DNA of 64,000 nt from Bacillus altitudinis 41KF2b (GTDB lineage Bacteria; Bacillota; Bacilli; Bacillales; Bacillaceae): NCBI RefSeq assembly GCF_000691145.1, contig NZ_ASJC01000001.1, positions 310,001-374,000 of the forward strand, given 5' to 3'. Below, piece by piece: positions 43,052-52,929 of the stretch (position 1 is its first letter; each line of letters begins with the position of its first letter). A model generated the notes under the pieces. The model saw only the letters and a list, made by a program, of their open reading frames with translations, was not told the origin of the DNA and ran no database searches. Position numbers and translations under genes: made by a program.

Positions 43052-43087
43052 GAAGCTTTTATGCAAAACGCATAAAGGCTTTTTTTC
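43052..43087 (+). terminator. terminator of yknWXYZ
   Basis: Stem AGCTTTTATGC / GCATAAAGGCT (with G-U pairs), 4-nt loop, seven T. The rest of 42983-43317 shows no gene. Confidence 0.8.
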
Positions 43088-43242
43088 GTTCAATTGAATG
43101 AAATGAAAAATGATAGAAATGCTAATATCATGACTTTCTTCTCAATGTCACATATTTTTCAGTTTACAAATGGTACATATAAAGGTAAGATGACCATTGT
43201 GAAAGATTTTGATAGTTATTGAATGTATTTGATTGTTTTGTA

Positions 43243-43271
43243 TTGATAATGTTGAAAAAAGCGATTACAAT
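43243..43271 (+). promoter_or_regulatory. promoter of fruRKA
   Basis: TTGATA (43243-43248), 17 bases, TACAAT (43266-43271), about 46 bases before the fruR start. Confidence 0.7.
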
Positions 43272-43317
43272 AAAGGTGCGCGCAAAATGAATACGTTTTC
43301 AAAAGGGGGTGTTTTCA

Positions 43318-44073
43318 ATGCTCACACCAGAAAGACATCAACTCATTATCGACTATTTAGAAGAAAACGATGTCATCAAAATACAGGACTTAACGATTAT
43401 GACGGATGCGTCTGAATCTACAATTAGAAGAGATTTATCAGCCCTTGAAGAAAAAGGCTTTCTTAAAAGAGTTCACGGAGGAGCTGCTAAAATATCTAGT
43501 ATTCGTCTTGAACCAGATGTGTTTGAGAAATCTGCCAAAAACCTTCATGAAAAGTCATTGATTGCAGAGGCAGCTGCATCACTTTTAAAACAAGGCGATT
43601 GTATTTACTTAGATGCTGGTACGACAACACAGCAAATGATTGACTTTATCGATCCAGATCAAGATATCGTGGTGGTGACAAATGGTGTCATGCACATTGA
43701 AGCACTCATGAGAAAAGGCATTTCTTTTTACCTGATAGGCGGATCAGTGAAACATCGAACAGGAGCCATGGTGGGAGCCGCAGCTTTGACAGCTATGGAA
43801 AATTACCGTTTTGACAAAAGCTTTGTTGGGACGAACGGCATTCATCCCGAGGCAGGGTTTACAACACCTGATCCAGAAGAAGCGCTCATTAAAAAAAGAG
43901 CCATGAAGCAGGCGAAAAAAACCTACATCTTAACAGATGCCTCAAAGTTTGGCGAAATATCGTTTTCAACCTTTGCTAGTTTACAGGAAGCGACCATTAT
44001 CACAAACGACGCAAAAGAGGATTCATTCGATAATTACCATGAAAAAACGGTTATAAAGGTAGTGAAAACATGA
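43318..44073 (+). CDS. fruR: DeoR-family fructose operon repressor FruR
   Basis: A 251-residue repressor, the same length as in B. subtilis. The N-terminal winged helix-turn-helix reads KIQDLTIMTDASESTIRRDL (about residues 20-39). The sugar-phosphate sensing domain has YLDAGTTTQQ and VVTNGVMHI. The effector is probably fructose-1-phosphate. ATG 43318 lies seven bases after AAAGGGGG; the GTG nine bases upstream overlaps that site. It overlaps fruK by four bases. Confidence 0.95.
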   Translation: MLTPERHQLIIDYLEENDVIKIQDLTIMTDASESTIRRDLSALEEKGFLKRVHGGAAKISSIRLEPDVFEKSAKNLHEKSLIAEAAASLLKQGDCIYLDAGTTTQQMIDFIDPDQDIVVVTNGVMHIEALMRKGISFYLIGGSVKHRTGAMVGAAALTAMENYRFDKSFVGTNGIHPEAGFTTPDPEEALIKKRAMKQAKKTYILTDASKFGEISFSTFASLQEATIITNDAKEDSFDNYHEKTVIKVVKT

Positions 44074-44981
44074 TTTATACAGTTACTTTAAACCCATCAG
44101 TTGATTACATCGTACACGTGGAGGATTTTGCGGTCGGCGGTTTAAATCGTTCAACCTATGACAAAAAATATCCAGGTGGTAAAGGAATCAATGTCTCAAG
44201 GCTTTTAAAACGGCACGGTGTTGAATCAAAAGCACTTGGATTCATTGGCGGTTTTACAGGCAAATATATTCAAGACTTTTTACAAAACGAACAATTACAA
44301 ACAGCCTTTCATGAGGTGTCAGAAGATACACGTATCAATGTGAAACTAAAAACAGGCGAAGAAACAGAAATCAACGGGCTCGGTCCAAGTATTACTGAAG
44401 CACAGTTCGATTCGTTTTTATCCCAATTCACTTCATTAACAGAAGGCGATGTCGTTGTATTAGCAGGTAGCATTCCTTCTTCACTGCCTCATAACACATA
44501 TGAGCGCATTGCTGAGGTATGTGCGAAGCAAGGGGTAAGAGTCGTACTTGATATTTCTGGAGAAGCCTTAAAAAAAGCAGCAGATCTGAAACCATTCTTA
44601 ATGAAACCAAACCATCATGAGTTAGGTGAAATGTTTGAAACCAGTATTTCATCTGCAGAAGAAGCCATTCCTTATGGGAAAAAGCTGTTGGAACAAGGTG
44701 CTGAACATGTCATTGTATCTATGGCTGGAGACGGCGCTCTCTTATTCAGTAAGGAAGGGATCTTTCAATCTAATGTTCCAAAAGGCAAGCTGATCAACTC
44801 AGTTGGTGCAGGGGATTCAGTCGTTGCAGGATTCTTAGCTGGCGTTTCTAAAGGCCTTTCCATAGAAGAATCATTTAAGCTTGGCGTCACATCAGGAAGT
44901 GCTACAGCATTTTCTGAGGAACTTGGAACAAAAGAGCTTGTCGATACATTATTGCCACAAGTAAAAGTCACACGCATTTAA
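44070..44981 (+). CDS. fruK: 1-phosphofructokinase FruK
   Basis: A 303-residue PfkB-family kinase that turns fructose-1-phosphate into fructose-1,6-bisphosphate. It starts MIYTVTLNPSVDYI and has KYPGGKGINVSRLL (about residues 31-44) and the catalytic INSVGAGDSVVAGFLAG (Asp of GAGD about 250). Middle gene of the fru operon, coupled to fruR and 14 bases before fruA. Confidence 0.96.
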   Translation: MIYTVTLNPSVDYIVHVEDFAVGGLNRSTYDKKYPGGKGINVSRLLKRHGVESKALGFIGGFTGKYIQDFLQNEQLQTAFHEVSEDTRINVKLKTGEETEINGLGPSITEAQFDSFLSQFTSLTEGDVVVLAGSIPSSLPHNTYERIAEVCAKQGVRVVLDISGEALKKAADLKPFLMKPNHHELGEMFETSISSAEEAIPYGKKLLEQGAEHVIVSMAGDGALLFSKEGIFQSNVPKGKLINSVGAGDSVVAGFLAGVSKGLSIEESFKLGVTSGSATAFSEELGTKELVDTLLPQVKVTRI

Positions 44982-44994
44982 AGGAGGAGTCATC

Positions 44995-46887
44995 ATGAAA
45001 ATTACAGAACTACTCACGAAGCATACGATTAAGCTTCAATTAGACAGCCAGCAAAAAGAAGCCGTTATTGAAGAACTGGTCACTGTATTAGATACAGCTG
45101 GTAAATTAAATGATAAAGAAGGCTACAAAGCAGCTGTTGTTAATCGTGAAAAACAAAGCTCTACGGGAATCGGAGAAGGAATTGCGATTCCTCATGCGAA
45201 AACAGCAAGTGTGAAAGAACCTGCCATTGCATTTGGTCGTTCAACAGCTGGTGTAGATTATGAATCATTAGACGGACAGCCAAGTCACCTTGTCTTTATG
45301 ATTGCAGCAACTGAAGGCGCAAACAACACGCATTTAGAAGCACTTTCTCGTTTATCCACACTTCTCATGCGTGAAGAGATCCGAAAGCAGCTTCTTGAAG
45401 CGGCTACTGAAGATGAAATCATTGAAATTATCAATACACATGATAAAGACGATGAAGAAGAAGAGGAAGTCAAAGAGGAACCGGCTGCACCGGGAAAACC
45501 TGCTAAAATTTTAGCGGTGACAGCTTGTCCAACAGGCATCGCGCATACATTTATGGCCGCAGATGCTTTGAAAGAAAAAGCAAAAGAAATGGGCGTTGAC
45601 ATTAAAGTTGAGACAAACGGCTCTAGTGGAATTAAACATGCCCTGACAGCAAAAGAAATTGAAGAAGCGCCAGCTATTATTGTGGCAGCTGATAAACAAG
45701 TTGAAATGGAACGCTTTAAAGGCAAACATGTCATTGAAGTACCTGTGACAGCTGGAATTCGCCGTCCGCAAGAATTGATCGAAAAAGCCATCAATCAAGA
45801 TGCGCCGATTTATAAAGGTTCAGGCGGCAGTTCTTCCAAAGATGAAAATGAATCGTCAAGCAAGGGAAGAAGTGGATTCTATAAGCACTTAATGAGCGGT
45901 GTAAGCAACATGCTTCCGTTTGTTGTTGGGGGCGGTATCCTCGTTGCGATTTCATTCTTCTGGGGAATTAACTCAGCTGACCCTAAAGATCCTTCTTTCA
46001 ATTCATTTGCAGCTGTATTAAAAGGAATTGGCGGAGATAATGCGCTTGCCTTAATCGTTGCTGTATTAGCTGGATTTATCGCAATGAGTATTGCAGACCG
46101 TCCAGGTTTCGCACCAGGTATGGTTGGCGGATTCATGGCCTCAGCAGCAGGAGCTGGATTCTTAGGCGGATTGATTGCTGGTTTCCTTGCTGGTTACATC
46201 GTGGTGCTGCTCAAAAAAGTATTCACCTTTGTACCACAGTCGCTCGATGGTATTAAACCAGTTCTGCTCTATCCATTGTTCGGTATTTTCTTTACAGGGA
46301 TTATCATGCATTACATCGTCAACACACCTGTTAAAATGGTGATGGACGGATTAACACACTGGCTTGAATCACTTGGTACTGGAAACCTTGTATTAATGGG
46401 GATTATTTTAGCTGGTATGATGGCCATTGATATGGGTGGTCCGATTAACAAAGCGGCCTACACATTTGGTCTTGCGATGATTGCTGCCGGCAACTATGCA
46501 CCGCATGCTGCGATTATGGCAGGCGGAATGGTGCCGCCGCTAGGAATTGCGCTAGCGACAACGATCTTTAGAAACAAATTCTCTAAACGTGACCGCGAAG
46601 CAGGTATTACATGTTACTTCATGGGGGCTGCGTTCATTACGGAAGGGGCGATCCCGTTTGCAGCGGCAGATCCTCTGCGCGTCATTCCTTCAGCTGTGAT
46701 TGGTGCAGCAGTTGCAGGTGGATTAACAGAATTCTTTAGAGTGACGCTTCCTGCACCGCACGGCGGACTATTCGTTTTCTGGGTAACAAACCATCCAGTT
46801 CTTTACATCATCAGCATCTTAATCGGTGCCATTGTTACAGCGCTACTTCTCGGAATTCTAAAAAAACCAGTCCGACAAGAAGCTTAA
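44995..46887 (+). CDS. fruA: fructose PTS enzyme IIABC FruA
   Basis: A 630-residue three-domain phosphotransferase. IIA (about residues 1-150) has the phosphorylated His in GIGEGIAIPHAKT. An acidic linker (DDEEEEEVKEE) follows. IIB (about 170-270) has the active Cys in AVTACPTGIAHTF. IIC (about 300-630) has about nine membrane helices, with GGP(I)NKAAYTF. It imports fructose as fructose-1-phosphate for FruK. AAAGGAGG precedes ATG 44995. A terminator follows. Confidence 0.97.
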   Translation: MKITELLTKHTIKLQLDSQQKEAVIEELVTVLDTAGKLNDKEGYKAAVVNREKQSSTGIGEGIAIPHAKTASVKEPAIAFGRSTAGVDYESLDGQPSHLVFMIAATEGANNTHLEALSRLSTLLMREEIRKQLLEAATEDEIIEIINTHDKDDEEEEEVKEEPAAPGKPAKILAVTACPTGIAHTFMAADALKEKAKEMGVDIKVETNGSSGIKHALTAKEIEEAPAIIVAADKQVEMERFKGKHVIEVPVTAGIRRPQELIEKAINQDAPIYKGSGGSSSKDENESSSKGRSGFYKHLMSGVSNMLPFVVGGGILVAISFFWGINSADPKDPSFNSFAAVLKGIGGDNALALIVAVLAGFIAMSIADRPGFAPGMVGGFMASAAGAGFLGGLIAGFLAGYIVVLLKKVFTFVPQSLDGIKPVLLYPLFGIFFTGIIMHYIVNTPVKMVMDGLTHWLESLGTGNLVLMGIILAGMMAIDMGGPINKAAYTFGLAMIAAGNYAPHAAIMAGGMVPPLGIALATTIFRNKFSKRDREAGITCYFMGAAFITEGAIPFAAADPLRVIPSAVIGAAVAGGLTEFFRVTLPAPHGGLFVFWVTNHPVLYIISILIGAIVTALLLGILKKPVRQEA

Positions 46888-46892
46888 TTTGA

Positions 46893-46927
46893 AAAGAAGC
46901 ATCGTGAAGAGCGGTGCTTCTTTTTGT
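46893..46927 (+). terminator. terminator of fruRKA
   Basis: Stem AAGAAGCATCG / CGGTGCTTCTT with a 7-nt loop and T run. Confidence 0.88.
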
Positions 46928-47064
46928 TTAATCATCAGCAAATTAGGAAAAAATATCTAATTGAATGGTTGTCTTGTGAATTTTTAAATGACATGTGATA
47001 AAGTAAAGTTATTCAATTCGCGTTTCAAGTCTTTTAGCAGAAAGTCTTAGGAGGAAGCAGTATT

Positions 47065-47670
47065 TTGAACGAAGAAAACAAACAAAACGAAAATGACATT
47101 CAATCTGATGGGAAACAAGCCAAAAAAGAGAAGAAAAGTTCTCTGTTTGAATGGATCAAAGCCATTTTAATTGCACTTGCCCTCGTCCTCATCATCCGTA
47201 CGTTTATTTTTGAGCCGTATGTGGTGGAAGGAGAGTCAATGGAACCAACCCTTCATGATGGAGAAAAGCTGTTTGTTAACAAAACCATCAACTATCTCGG
47301 TGGAGTCAAACGTGGTGACATCGTGATTATTAATGGAAAAGACGGTCAGAAAATTCATTATGTCAAACGATTGATCGGCCTTCCAGGCGACACGATTGAA
47401 ATGAAGGATGATACGCTTTACATTAATGGTAAAAAAGTAGATGAGCCTTATTTAAAAGAGAACAAGGCGCATGCCAAAGAGTATGAGGTACATTTAACAG
47501 GAGATTTTGGTCCAGTGAAAGTACCGAAAAACGATTACTTTGTTATGGGTGACAACAGACTGAATTCTATGGACAGTCGAAATGGACTCGGACTCATTGA
47601 AAAGGATCGGATTGTCGGCACATCAGAATTTGTTTTCTTCCCATTTGGCGATATTCGACAAACACAATAA
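47065..47670 (+). CDS. sipT: type I signal peptidase SipT
   Basis: A 201-residue membrane protease. The cytoplasmic charged head (about residues 1-28) is longer than in B. subtilis SipT (193). One membrane anchor lies at about 31-48. The catalytic Ser is in VEGESMEPTL (about 59), the Lys in IHYVKRLIGLPGD (about 99), and GDNRLNSMDSRNGLG is the family box. TTG 47065 is nine bases after AGGAGG. It removes signal peptides on the outer face of the membrane. Confidence 0.94.
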   Translation: MNEENKQNENDIQSDGKQAKKEKKSSLFEWIKAILIALALVLIIRTFIFEPYVVEGESMEPTLHDGEKLFVNKTINYLGGVKRGDIVIINGKDGQKIHYVKRLIGLPGDTIEMKDDTLYINGKKVDEPYLKENKAHAKEYEVHLTGDFGPVKVPKNDYFVMGDNRLNSMDSRNGLGLIEKDRIVGTSEFVFFPFGDIRQTQ

Positions 47671-47708
47671 ATACACCTTTCTCAATGCGTAAGAAAGGTG
47701 CTTGAATG

Positions 47709-47737
47709 GACGACCCTTCATGTAGGGTCGTTTTTAA
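47709..47737. terminator. bidirectional terminator between sipT and ykoA
   Basis: Stem ACGACCCT / AGGGTCGT, 6-nt loop, T run on the plus strand. A second, T-less hairpin (CACCTTTCT / AGAAAGGTG) lies at 47674-47700. Confidence 0.8.
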
Positions 47738-48009
47738 TTTGGTGTGAGCATCGTGACAATGATGACAATGGCCAAAACAGAAGCGAAAACGGACCCAGTA
47801 ATCGCCAAAACAGAACGGAATAATCCAATTTTCACATTGTCTTTTCCGCGCTTTTGTAAAAAGCGTTTTGAAAAGATATGGACCAGTGTGTAAATGAGGA
47901 CAAGCCCAATATAAAGGCCAAAGTCTCTTGCATTAAAGCCAGTCGCCGATAAATAAATGCCCATAAAGAAAATCAATAAACAGTATTCCATGAGTGTGAG
48001 TAATCTCAA
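47734..48009 (-). CDS. ykoA: small membrane protein YkoA
   Basis: A 91-residue protein with three hydrophobic segments (about residues 8-25, 31-48 and 65-88) separated by the basic stretch SKRFLQKRGKDN. TTG 48009 is ten bases after AAGGAG; ATG six codons inside is the alternative. Function unknown. The position between sipT and ykpA is as in B. subtilis. Confidence 0.75.
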   Translation of the reverse strand: MRLLTLMEYCLLIFFMGIYLSATGFNARDFGLYIGLVLIYTLVHIFSKRFLQKRGKDNVKIGLFRSVLAITGSVFASVLAIVIIVTMLTPN

Positions 48010-48153
48010 ATCGCCCGAACTCCTTCAACAAAAACATTCCCACTTATTATACCATATTGGACAAAAAGCCTTTGTTCTTAGTGAGAGACGTTTCTATCAA
48101 TCGTTATTCATGTTATACTTCATATTGATGAATGAGTGATGGAGGATTAATAA

Positions 48154-49773
48154 ATGATTGCAGTGAATAATGTTAGTTTGCGATTTGCTGATCGTAAATT
48201 ATTTGAAGAAGTAAATATTAAGTTCACTCCTGGCAACTGCTACGGACTAATTGGTGCCAATGGAGCTGGTAAATCAACGTTCTTAAAGATTCTTTCTGGA
48301 GAAATTGAGGCTCAAACGGGCGATGTTCATATGAGTCCTGGTGAACGTTTAGCGATTTTAAAACAGAACCACTTTGAATACGAAGAGTTTGAAGTGTTAA
48401 AAGTCGTCATCATGGGTCACAAACGTCTATATGATGTGATGCAGGAAAAAGATGCGATTTATATGAAACCTGATTTCTCAGATGAAGACGGGATTCGTGC
48501 AGCAGAGCTTGAAGGTGAGTTTGCTGAGTTAAACGGATGGGAAGCGGAAAGTGAAGCTGCGATCCTATTAAAAGGTCTTGGCATTCCAGAGAGCTTGCAA
48601 TCGAAGAAAATGTCTGAGCTTGGCGGATCTGAAAAGGTAAAAGTGCTTTTAGCACAAGCTTTATTCGGTAAACCTGACGTTCTACTTCTCGATGAGCCAA
48701 CGAACCACTTGGACTTACAAGCCATTCAGTGGTTAGAAGAGTTCCTCATTAACTTTGAAAATACCGTCATCGTCGTATCGCATGATCGTCATTTCTTAAA
48801 CAAAGTATGTACGCATATTGCAGACCTTGACTTTGGAAAAATTCAAGTGTATGTCGGAAACTATGATTTCTGGTATGAATCTAGCCAGCTGGCATTAAAA
48901 CTCAGCCAGGATGCCAACAAGAAAAAAGAAGAACAGATTAAGCAGCTTCAAGAATTCGTTGCTCGGTTCAGTGCGAACGCATCTAAATCGAAGCAAGCGA
49001 CATCAAGAAAGAAATTGCTTGATAAGATTTCGCTAGATGACATTAAACCATCTTCTCGTAAATATCCTTATGTTCATTTTGCGCCAGAGCGTGAAATCGG
49101 AAATGATGTCCTTCAAGTAGAAGGTCTATCCAAAACGATTGACGGTGTAAAAGTACTGGATAACGTCAGCTTTATTATGAATCGTGAGGATAAAATTGCG
49201 TTCTTAAGTCGTAATGAGCTTGCTGTCTCTACTTTATTTAAAATCCTTGCTGGTGAAATGGAGCCAGACAGCGGGACGTTTAAATGGGGCGTGACAACAT
49301 CTCAAGCCTTTTTCCCTAAAGACAACAGTGAATATTTTGAAGGAAGCGATTTAGATCTTGTTGATTGGCTTCGTCAATATTCTCCGAATGATCAAAGTGA
49401 AAGCTTCCTGCGTGGTTTCTTAGGCCGTATGCTTTTCTCTGGGGAAGAAGTGAAGAAAAAAGCAAGCGTCTTATCAGGTGGAGAAAAGGTTCGTTGTATG
49501 TTATCAAAAATGATGCTGTCTGGAGCGAATATTTTGCTGTTAGACGAGCCGACGAACCATTTAGACCTAGAGTCCATCACAGCGCTGAATAACGGTCTAA
49601 TGAGCTTTAAAGGGGCTATGCTCTTCTCATCTCATGACCATCAGTTTGTTGAAACAGTTGCAAACCGGATTATCGAAGTGACGCCAAACGGCATCGTTGA
49701 TAAACAAACAACTTATGATGAGTTCTTATCAGATCAAGACATCCAAAAAAGACTACAAGAGCTGTATGCATAA
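48154..49773 (+). CDS. ykpA: ABC-F family ATPase YkpA
   Basis: A 539-residue soluble protein with two ABC domains and no membrane part. First domain: GANGAGKST, then LGGSEKVKVLLAQAL and LLLDEPTNHLDL. Second domain: Walker A weak (LSRNELAVST), then LSGGEKVRCMLSKMML and LLLDEPTNHLDLES. The linker is Lys-rich coiled coil. The first signature has GGS and the second Walker A lacks GKST, as in the YkpA/YbiT subgroup. ABC-F proteins act on ribosomes. TGGAGG precedes ATG 48154. Confidence 0.93.
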   Translation: MIAVNNVSLRFADRKLFEEVNIKFTPGNCYGLIGANGAGKSTFLKILSGEIEAQTGDVHMSPGERLAILKQNHFEYEEFEVLKVVIMGHKRLYDVMQEKDAIYMKPDFSDEDGIRAAELEGEFAELNGWEAESEAAILLKGLGIPESLQSKKMSELGGSEKVKVLLAQALFGKPDVLLLDEPTNHLDLQAIQWLEEFLINFENTVIVVSHDRHFLNKVCTHIADLDFGKIQVYVGNYDFWYESSQLALKLSQDANKKKEEQIKQLQEFVARFSANASKSKQATSRKKLLDKISLDDIKPSSRKYPYVHFAPEREIGNDVLQVEGLSKTIDGVKVLDNVSFIMNREDKIAFLSRNELAVSTLFKILAGEMEPDSGTFKWGVTTSQAFFPKDNSEYFEGSDLDLVDWLRQYSPNDQSESFLRGFLGRMLFSGEEVKKKASVLSGGEKVRCMLSKMMLSGANILLLDEPTNHLDLESITALNNGLMSFKGAMLFSSHDHQFVETVANRIIEVTPNGIVDKQTTYDEFLSDQDIQKRLQELYA

Positions 49774-49782
49774 ACATAAAGA

Positions 49783-49813
49783 AAAGACATCCACATGTGG
49801 ATGTCTTTTTTCT
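49783..49813. terminator. bidirectional terminator between ykpA and ampS
   Basis: Palindromic stem AAAAGACATCCAC / GTGGATGTCTTTT with T run. Confidence 0.9.
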
Positions 49814-51046
49814 TTAAAAAGCCCAATTTCCATTACGGAAAATCGGTTCACGTTTACCATCTTTTGTGATCCCATCAATATTCATTTCCTTTGAACCAAT
49901 CATGAAATCGACGTGTGTAATACTGCTGTTCACACCCGCTGCGTCTAATTCCTCTCGTTTCATCTCTTTACCGCCTTCGATATTAAATGCATAACCGCTG
50001 CCGATGGCAAGGTGGTTGGATGCATTTTCATCGTAAAGTGTATTGTAATAGAGGATATTTGAGTTAGAAATTGGTGAATCATCTGGTACAAGGGCAACCT
50101 CACCTAGATAATGTGAGCCTTCATCTGTTTCAACGAGAGAGGTTAAAATGTCTTCGCCCTCTTTTGCTTTCACATCTACAATACGCCCATTTTCAAAGGT
50201 TAACGTAAATTCATCGATAATGTTTCCTGCATAACTAAGTGGCTTTGTGCTAGAGACAGTCCCGTTTACACCATCTTTTTTAGGTACGGTAAAGACCTCT
50301 TCTGTCGGCATATTGGCCATGAATGATACGCCGCGTTCACTCACGCTGCCAGCACCTACCCAAATATGCTGCTCTGGAAGTTCAATCGTTAAATCTGTAC
50401 CTGGTGCTTCATAGTGCAGCTTGTGGTAATGACGTTCATTTAATACTTTTACTTTTTCATTTAGTGATTCATCATGCTTTTTCCACGCTTCAACAGGATC
50501 TGGCTGATCAGCGCGGGCGACTTTAAAGATTTGGTCCCATAATAATGAAACAGCTTCTTCATCGGCATGCTTAGGGAAAATCTTTTTCGCCCAATCTTTT
50601 GATGCAGCACCGACGACTGTCCATGCGACTTTGTCAGATTGAACGTATTGACGATATGTATGAAGTGCTGAACCTGCAGCTTTTTGCTGTGAAGCAATTT
50701 TTTTCGAGTCAATGCCACTTAGAAGATCAGGGCTTTCTGACAAGATCGTAATAAAAGCACCGCCACGTTTTGCGATGGTTTCCATCATCTGTGCTTCCCA
50801 TTCTGGAAATTGCTCAAACACATCTTGTGGGGCATGTTCATATTTTAAACGGGTCAGAACACCATCACTCCAGCGGATATGTACGTTTTTCGCTCCGCGC
50901 TCATATGCGTGTTTTGCCACAAGGCGGACAAGATCTACAGATTCAGTGAACGCAGATACGACCACTTCTTGACCACTTTGAACATTTACACCTACTTCAA
51001 CGATGGTTTTTGCATATTGATCTAGTTGTTTTTCGAATGAACTCAT
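49814..51046 (-). CDS. ampS: M29-family metallo-aminopeptidase AmpS
   Basis: A 410-residue enzyme, the same length as B. subtilis AmpS. Metal-ligand regions of M29 are seen in FMANMPTEEVFTVPKKDGVNG (Glu ligands, about residues 250-270), TDEGSHYLGEVALVPDDSPI, and SNHLAIGSGY and HVDFMIGS near the end. It trims N-terminal residues from peptides in the cytosol. ATG 51046 follows AAAGGAGGG; the ten codons before it overlap the site. Confidence 0.93.
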   Translation of the reverse strand: MSSFEKQLDQYAKTIVEVGVNVQSGQEVVVSAFTESVDLVRLVAKHAYERGAKNVHIRWSDGVLTRLKYEHAPQDVFEQFPEWEAQMMETIAKRGGAFITILSESPDLLSGIDSKKIASQQKAAGSALHTYRQYVQSDKVAWTVVGAASKDWAKKIFPKHADEEAVSLLWDQIFKVARADQPDPVEAWKKHDESLNEKVKVLNERHYHKLHYEAPGTDLTIELPEQHIWVGAGSVSERGVSFMANMPTEEVFTVPKKDGVNGTVSSTKPLSYAGNIIDEFTLTFENGRIVDVKAKEGEDILTSLVETDEGSHYLGEVALVPDDSPISNSNILYYNTLYDENASNHLAIGSGYAFNIEGGKEMKREELDAAGVNSSITHVDFMIGSKEMNIDGITKDGKREPIFRNGNWAF

Positions 51047-51127
51047 AAAAAACCCTCCTTTAGTCATGTTCATCATATCAGATTTAAGACCGGAAAGGAA
51101 AATAGGGAGCCGTCCCGAAGCAAAATA

Positions 51128-51154
51128 AAAAAGCCGCTTTCGTGCGGCTTTTTT
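51128..51154. terminator. terminator of mreBH-ykpC
   Basis: Stem AAAGCCGC / GCGGCTTT with TTTCGT loop and A/T runs on both sides. Confidence 0.88.
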
Positions 51155-51284
51155 AGCGGTTCAGTTGTTTCACAGGCTGTGCATTAGAAGGGGGCATATG
51201 TGAAAACGACAGGCTCATTCCTCCTAAAATAATACCGGTTAAAATGACTGTGACAACGACCCGTTTACCTAAATCAAGCAACAT
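51153..51284 (-). CDS. ykpC: mini-protein YkpC
   Basis: A 43-residue protein (M)LLDLGKRVVVTVILTGII and onward, with one membrane helix (about residues 8-24) and a short Pro/Asn-rich tail ending QLNR. GAAGGAGGAAG lies directly before ATG 51284. B. subtilis YkpC (44 residues) has the same start MLRDLG and is in the same place after mreBH. Probably cotranscribed with mreBH, 74 bases upstream. Function unknown. Confidence 0.85.
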   Translation of the reverse strand: MLLDLGKRVVVTVILTGIILGGMSLSFSHMPPSNAQPVKQLNR

Positions 51285-51358
51285 GTTCTTCCTCCTTCAC
51301 GTTTATCCATTCATCACGATATGATCGAAATGATGAAAAAAGAAGTAGAACATGAAGA

Positions 51359-52366
51359 TTATTTTAATGTTTTTTGCAATTTGTCGATGACTTCTAATGA
51401 ACGACCTGTTCCAATTGCGACAGATTCAAGAGGATTTGCTGCGATATGAACTGGGACGACAATTTCTTGAGAGAGCCATTCTTGAATGCCGTTTAATAGT
51501 GCACCACCGCCAGTTAGAATGACGCCGCGATCTACGATATCACCACTCAGTTCTGGAGGGCTGTCTTCTAATGTAGCCCGAATCGCCTCTAAAATATGAA
51601 GAAGTGATTCACGCATAGCACCTTGAATTTCTGTTGATTCAAGTGTAATTGTTTTTGGAAGACCTGTGACAAGGTCGCGTCCACGTACTTCTAATGACTC
51701 AGGTTCGTGTTCAATGAGTCCATAACCAATTTCCATTTTTACTTGTTCAGCTGTCCGTTCACCGATCAGTAAATTGTATTTCTTTCTCACAAAAGTAATG
51801 ATATCTTCATCCAGTTGATCTCCGCCAATTCGGATCGAATGGCAAGAGACAACTCCGCCAAATGAAATGATCGCTACCTCTGTCGTTCCTCCGCCAATGT
51901 CTACAACGACGTTGGCAACAGGCTCGTCCACCGGGAGATCAGCACCGATTGCAGCTGCGACGGGTTCTTCAATTAAATGCACATGCTTGGCCCCGCAATT
52001 TTTGACAGCATCGCTGATCGCGCGGCGTTCGACAGCTGTTGAACCTGAAGGTGTACAAACAACCACAGTCGGCTTTCTAAAGGTAAACCCAATATTTTTT
52101 CCTGCTTTTTTCATAATTTGTTTGAGTAAATCGGTTGTCATATCGTAATCAGCGATGACACCATCTTTCATCGGACGGATCGCTACAATTTTTCCAGGTG
52201 TTTTCCCAATCATCTCTTTTGCTTCTGACCCCACTGCAAGGACAGTTTTTGTTTCCGTATCTACTGCCACAACGGATGGTTCATTGAGAATAATTCCTTT
52301 ATTTTTACTGTAAACCAATATGTTAGCTGTTCCTAAATCAATTCCAATTTCGGCATTTTGAAACAT
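51359..52366 (-). CDS. mreBH: actin-like cell-shape protein MreBH
   Basis: A 335-residue MreB paralogue, same length as in B. subtilis. Actin-fold nucleotide motifs: [13 protein letters not shown] (residues 7-19), [15 protein letters not shown] (about 157-171) and [13 protein letters not shown] (about 284-296). It guides lateral-wall synthesis and the LytE hydrolase. ATG 52366 is five bases after GGGTGA. A SigI-type promoter lies upstream, fitting the known SigI control of B. subtilis mreBH. Confidence 0.95.
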   Translation of the reverse strand: MFQNAEIGIDLGTANILVYSKNKGIILNEPSVVAVDTETKTVLAVGSEAKEMIGKTPGKIVAIRPMKDGVIADYDMTTDLLKQIMKKAGKNIGFTFRKPTVVVCTPSGSTAVERRAISDAVKNCGAKHVHLIEEPVAAAIGADLPVDEPVANVVVDIGGGTTEVAIISFGGVVSCHSIRIGGDQLDEDIITFVRKKYNLLIGERTAEQVKMEIGYGLIEHEPESLEVRGRDLVTGLPKTITLESTEIQGAMRESLLHILEAIRATLEDSPPELSGDIVDRGVILTGGGALLNGIQEWLSQEIVVPVHIAANPLESVAIGTGRSLEVIDKLQKTLK

Positions 52367-52418
52367 GTTTTCACCCAATCTCTAATTTTGCTGTTTTAAA
52401 CAATTTTACATTTAAAAG

Positions 52419-52447
52419 TTCAGAGGGTTGAGGTCATTTGTGGGGGT
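52419..52447 (-). promoter_or_regulatory. SigI-type promoter of mreBH
   Basis: On the minus strand ACCCCC (52447-52442), 18 bases, CTGAA. The -35 is typical of SigI; the -10 has one change from CGAA. Heat-shock induction would follow. Confidence 0.5.
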
Positions 52448-52552
52448 GTGTGATCATCTTGAAATGAATCTGTAAAATTCAAGTCTCATTTTGACATTCA
52501 CAATAAATTTTCCCTTTGGTTTTTCGATTTTGAAAAAAATTTTTATGCAGGA

Positions 52553-52578
52553 GAAACCTTTTAAGAATCTCTTACGTC
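52553..52578 (+). promoter_or_regulatory. ECF sigma promoter of abh
   Basis: GAAAC (52553-52557), 17 bases, CGTC (52575-52578), the pattern read by SigX and SigM. B. subtilis abh is SigX-dependent. Confidence 0.75.
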
Positions 52579-52642
52579 TACGATATATCAATTGGTGAAA
52601 AACAGATTGATCTTGAGCTAATGAAAGAAAGAGGGAACGAAA

Positions 52643-52921
52643 TTGAAATCTATCGGAGTTGTAAGAAAAGTAGATGAACTAGGGCGTATTGTGATGCCAA
52701 TCGAATTGAGAAGAGCACTTGATATCGCTATTAAAGACAGTATGGAATTTTTTATAGATGGAGATAAAATCGTCTTGAAAAAATATCAGCCAGAGGGCGT
52801 CTGCCTGATGACTGGTGAGATTACTTCTGAGAACCACGAGTATGGAAATGGTCAAATTACATTAAGCGCTGAAGGCGCAGAACTACTGCTAAAAGAGCTT
52901 CAAGAAGCCCTTCAGCAGTAA
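52643..52921 (+). CDS. abh: AbrB-like transition-state regulator Abh
   Basis: A 92-residue dimeric DNA-binding protein. The N-terminal swapped-hairpin beta-barrel MKSIGVVRKVDELGRIVMPI is the AbrB DNA-binding fold; the C-terminal part GNGQITLSAEGAELLLKEL mediates dimerisation. It controls antibiotic and biofilm genes with AbrB. TTG 52643 follows GAGGGAACG. An ECF-type promoter lies upstream and a terminator downstream. Confidence 0.95.
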   Translation: MKSIGVVRKVDELGRIVMPIELRRALDIAIKDSMEFFIDGDKIVLKKYQPEGVCLMTGEITSENHEYGNGQITLSAEGAELLLKELQEALQQ

Positions 52922-52929
52922 ATAAAAAT

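Noticed and set aside
43249-43275. A cre site at the fruR promoter.
   Set aside because: Only the right half (CGATTACAA) fits the consensus; the left half lacks the TG.
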